Shown: positions 13,896-16,478 of the stretch, piece after piece | Numbering within the stretch: the stretch's first letter is position 1 | How the letters are laid out: every line of letters begins with the position of its first letter | Source of the DNA: Clostridiales bacterium UBA6330 | Lineage (GTDB): Bacteria; Bacillota; Clostridia; Oscillospirales; CAG-272 | Direction of reading: 5' to 3' | NCBI GenBank assembly: GCA_002438075.1 | Contig: DJSQ01000208.1 | Location: 1,978-18,455 of the forward strand | Length of the DNA: 16,478 nt | The notes under the pieces: generated by a model | Database searches by the model: none | What the model was told of the DNA's origin: nothing | The model's input: the letters and a program-made list of their open reading frames with translations, nothing else | Program-made: the position numbers and the translations under genes

Positions 13896-13935
13896 TCGCC
13901 TTTCCGTGGGAGATACCCCAAAATTCTACCCTAAC

Positions 13936-13964
13936 AGTATAGCATATTCACGCCGAAAAAGCAA
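13936..13964 (-). promoter_or_regulatory. Promoter of the aminotransferase gene
   Basis: On the minus strand TTGCTT (13964-13959) and TATACT (13941-13936) are 17 bases apart, with TGC before the -10 box as in extended -10 promoters. Transcription would start near 13929, leaving a leader of about 50 bases. The promoter begins only 20 bases past the helicase stop codon, and no helicase terminator is evident. Confidence 0.65.
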
Positions 13965-13982
13965 TATGTTTTTGCAAAATAA

Positions 13983-16445
13983 TCAGTGCAAAAATTCATT
14001 TTTGGTGGTTTCGCTGTCTTTTGACCAGAACAGGGAGACAATATTTGCAAGTTCTTTTTGATTTCCTGCATATTGAATTCCGCTCCAATGCGCGGGAAAG
14101 AGACAGCGGAAACGGTCCTCGCGCCAGCGGTCGTCAATCAGGACCGCCACGCCGCGGTCCTCCTCGCGCCGTATCACGCGCCCCACGGCTTGCAAAACGC
14201 GGTTCATCCCCGGGTAGGTGTAGGCATAGTCGTAGCCCGCCTCGCCGTTTTCGTCGTAGTATTCGCGCAGGATATTCCGCTCGCTCGAAAGCCCCGGGAG
14301 CCCAACGCCCACCACCACCGTGCCGATGAGCCTGCCGCCCGGGAGGTCCACGCCCTCGGAAAACGACCCGCCCAGCACGCAGAAGCCGACACGCAGCTTT
14401 CCGTCATCAACGAACCGTGCAAGAAATTCCTCCCGCCCGAGCAGACCCATGCCGTGCGTCTGCTCGATGATCTCCACCGACGGATACCGCGCGCGGAACG
14501 CCTCCAGCACCCGCCCGAGATATTCGTAGGACGGGAAAAAGACCATATAATTGCCTCTCTTCCCCGAGACCGTTGCCGCGATGCAGGCGGCGATTTTTTT
14601 TGCGCTCTTTTCGCGGTCCTCGTAGCGCGTGCTGACCCCCGTCACCGCCGCCAGACAGAGATTGGCTGGGTCGAACGGGGACGGAATCGAGAGCCGCACC
14701 GCGCCCTTTCCGCCGCCGAGGATGTTTGCAAAGTAATCGGGCGGGGTCAGCGTTGCCGAGAAAAAGACCGCCGCTTTTGCACGCGACAGCGCCGTATCCA
14801 GCACCTCGGAGGGGTCAAGGCAGACGAGCCGTACCATCACCTCGTGCCCGTGCCGCTCCGCAAAGGTCAGAAAATGCGAGTCGTAATGCTCGGCAACCAC
14901 GGTGAATTTCTTCAGCGCCGCGCCAAGCGCCACCGCCTCGGGCGGCGTGTCCCCCTTTTGTGCCAACGAGGAAAGAAACTCGTGGCAGGTCTCTGCCTGT
15001 GCGGTCAGCTTCTCCATTGCGCCGTGCGTGATATAGTACCCGTGCTTCACGCCGTCGCGGTCGGTCTCCGCACCCTCACGGCAAAGCCTGCGGCAGGACC
15101 GCATGGTGAGAATCAGGTCCTTCAGCGGCTTGCCTCCGTCCGTCAAGGGGCTTTCGGCGGTCCGCTCGGGGGGGTTCAGTGCGCGCCATGCCGTTTCCGC
15201 ATCGGTCAGCGACAGCCGTGCCGAATACATTGCGCGTGCGCGGTCGGCGAGGTTGTGCGCCTCGTCCACCAGAAAGACGTTCCGCTCCGCAGGCACGTCC
15301 TGCGCGAAATAGCGCCGCAGGTAGACCAGCGGGTCGAACACATAGTTATAGTCACAAATGAGGATATCGCAGAATTCCGACAGCTCCAGCTGCAACTCAT
15401 ACGGGCAAAGTCCGTAGTCCTCTGCCGCCTTTTCCAGCACGCCGCGCGTGTAGCCGTTGCCGTGGTCCAGCAGGTCGCACAGGGCGGTTGGGACGCGGTC
15501 GTAAAACCGTGCCGCGCGGGGGCACATTTGTGGGTTGCAATGCGCGGTGATGCCTCTTGGGTCCTCATGTGCCTCGCGGTTTGGGCAGATGCGGTCACGC
15601 GAGGTCAGGACAACGGTTCGGAGGTGTCCGCCCGCGTTGTAGATGTCCTTTGCGGCGCGGAAGGCTTCGCGGCAGGTGCTCGCCTTTGCGGTCAGGTAGA
15701 ACACGCGGTCGCAGGACCCCTCCCCGAGTGCGCGGACGGCGGGGTACAGGGTGGAGATGGTTTTTCCGATGCCCGTTGGGGCTTCGACAAACAGCCGTTT
15801 GCCGTGTCTGATATCGCGGTAGCACTCGCCGAGTAGGGTTTCCTGTCCTTCGCGGAGGTTGTGATACGGGAAGCGACAGCCCGCCGCCGACGGCAGTCTC
15901 GTCTTGGCGCGCTCTGCGGCGTACCCCGCCCGCCAGAGGACGCGGGAGAGCAGCTCCGTGCAATAGTCCTCCAGCTCCTCTGCGGTTTTGGTGACAACGG
16001 TTGTTTCGCAGGCTTCATCGGAAGGGCGGTATTTGGTCATACGGACTTCAACCGCGCCCGCGTCCTCTTTCCGTGCAAGCATCCACGCGTAGCACATTGC
16101 CTGCGCTTCATGCAGGGCGGTTGGCGGGCGGTCAACCCGTCCGTTGGTGGTTTTGATTTCCTCGACGATTGGGACCTCCCCCTGCAAAACGCCATCGGCT
16201 CTGCCGCTGATTTCGACCTTAAAGTCGCCCGTCTCAACAATCCAAGTGAGCGTTTTTTCAATTTCATAGCCGTTCTCGCTCATGCGTTTTTGCAGCAGCC
16301 GATGTGCTTCCTGCCCTTCTACGGCTCTCCGCAGACCAATCCCTCTCGCCCCCGGGCGCAAATCGAGGTCCCCGCCTCTCAAAGCAAGCAGGCAAAGCTC
16401 CCCGACGGGGAGCTTAACGGTATTCGTTTCTGCTTCGTATTTCAT
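13983..16445 (-). CDS. Cas4-like nuclease fused to XPD/DinG-type Fe-S helicase
   Basis: The 820-residue superfamily 2 helicase has an N-terminal PD-(D/E)XK domain: conserved His in EGQEAHR (43-49), D84 in GRADG and E96-x-K98. The helicase part has Walker A APTGIGKT (222-229), four cysteines in Fe-S spacing (C287, C303, C308, C347), VDEAHN (393-398), motif V region GSFSEGVDLPG and motif VI QAVGRVIRREEDRG. Such enzymes unwind DNA 5' to 3'; the fused nuclease could trim flaps or single strands during repair or recombination. The start at 16445 has GAGAGG 7 bases upstream. There are no CRISPR genes nearby, so the Cas4-like domain should not be read as an adaptation module. Exact cellular role is unknown. 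Confidence 0.9.
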   Translation of the reverse strand: MKYEAETNTVKLPVGELCLLALRGGDLDLRPGARGIGLRRAVEGQEAHRLLQKRMSENGYEIEKTLTWIVETGDFKVEISGRADGVLQGEVPIVEEIKTTNGRVDRPPTALHEAQAMCYAWMLARKEDAGAVEVRMTKYRPSDEACETTVVTKTAEELEDYCTELLSRVLWRAGYAAERAKTRLPSAAGCRFPYHNLREGQETLLGECYRDIRHGKRLFVEAPTGIGKTISTLYPAVRALGEGSCDRVFYLTAKASTCREAFRAAKDIYNAGGHLRTVVLTSRDRICPNREAHEDPRGITAHCNPQMCPRAARFYDRVPTALCDLLDHGNGYTRGVLEKAAEDYGLCPYELQLELSEFCDILICDYNYVFDPLVYLRRYFAQDVPAERNVFLVDEAHNLADRARAMYSARLSLTDAETAWRALNPPERTAESPLTDGGKPLKDLILTMRSCRRLCREGAETDRDGVKHGYYITHGAMEKLTAQAETCHEFLSSLAQKGDTPPEAVALGAALKKFTVVAEHYDSHFLTFAERHGHEVMVRLVCLDPSEVLDTALSRAKAAVFFSATLTPPDYFANILGGGKGAVRLSIPSPFDPANLCLAAVTGVSTRYEDREKSAKKIAACIAATVSGKRGNYMVFFPSYEYLGRVLEAFRARYPSVEIIEQTHGMGLLGREEFLARFVDDGKLRVGFCVLGGSFSEGVDLPGGRLIGTVVVGVGLPGLSSERNILREYYDENGEAGYDYAYTYPGMNRVLQAVGRVIRREEDRGVAVLIDDRWREDRFRCLFPAHWSGIQYAGNQKELANIVSLFWSKDSETTKNEFLH

Positions 16446-16459
16446 GGGGGTACCTCTCT

Positions 16460-16478
16460 TAAGACCTTGGGACTCTGT
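16460..16478. repeat. Edge of a further palindromic repeat (partial)
   Basis: TAAGACCTTGGG (16460-16471) is identical to the first 12 bases of the 197-base palindrome at 10637, then diverges to ACTCTGT. In the full copy this point is a GGGGC-GTT-GCCCC hairpin, so a GGGAC...GTCCC-like stem may follow beyond the window. It lies 15 bases upstream of the helicase start codon, next to the ribosome binding site. Confidence 0.6.

Noticed and set aside
14058..15836. A 592-codon open frame antisense to the helicase
   Set aside because: The helicase has all expected motifs on the minus strand. The antisense frame is a shadow produced by high GC at third positions.
13983..16445. CRISPR adaptation gene (cas4)
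   Set aside because: The Cas4-like domain is fused to a helicase and no cas1, cas2 or array is nearby. Such fusions occur in general repair helicases.

Overview
The window reads as chromosomal DNA of a fairly GC-rich Firmicute, most likely a gut clostridium of the Oscillospiraceae/Ruminococcaceae type. The grounds are strong AGGAGG-type ribosome binding sites, consensus sigma-A promoters, clostridial-style housekeeping families, and GC-rich palindromic intergenic repeats of a kind I associate with that group. The taxonomic call is inference. Gene content is largely core. I see no phage, insertion sequence, CRISPR array or toxin-antitoxin pair. No gene-free stretch exceeds about 200 bases.

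Left part (1-4463, minus strand). A palindromic repeat (about 17-110) lies behind a two-gene ABC half-transporter operon (1862-3643, then 136-1869, overlapping by 8 bases). Upstream is a TetR-family regulator (3778-4395) with its own intrinsic terminator (3740-3775). The ABC pair appears to have a separate promoter whose -35 box sits inside a perfect inverted repeat, GTTAGTTTCAACTAAC. That repeat resembles operators of DtxR-type metal regulators, which would suit a siderophore- or metallophore-type transporter. The tetR promoter is a perfect consensus (TTGACA-17-TATAAT) covered by two overlapping near-palindromes, which suggests autorepression.

Middle (4555-10639, plus strand). A tRNA-Gln(CTG) gene has a consensus promoter and a 16-bp terminator stem. 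A MATE-family efflux transporter (4783-6162) follows. Next is a three-gene operon with its own promoter: an SbcD/YhaO-like metallophosphoesterase (6334-7392), a membrane-anchored SbcC/YhaN-like ATPase (7389-9968) and a YjjG-type HAD nucleotidase (9965-10639). Both junctions are 4-base ATGA overlaps, so translation is probably coupled. The set suggests DNA-end processing linked to clean-up of non-canonical nucleotides.

Right part (10637-16478, minus strand). A 197-base composite palindrome (10637-10833) fills the space between convergent genes and supplies the TAA stop codon of both. Beyond it are a radical SAM protein of the YtqA/MnmL type (10831-11796; tRNA wobble uridine modification), a GDT1/UPF0016 cation exporter overlapping it by 44 bases (11753-12451), a hairpin spacer, a subgroup Ic aspartate-type aminotransferase (12596-13876), and a Cas4-like nuclease/XPD-DinG helicase fusion (13983-16445). 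The final bases match the end of the 197-base palindrome, so another copy probably begins at the window edge.

The most unusual signal is this repeat family. The copies share a layout and loop or core sequences while their stem sequences differ but still pair, as expected if structure is selected.
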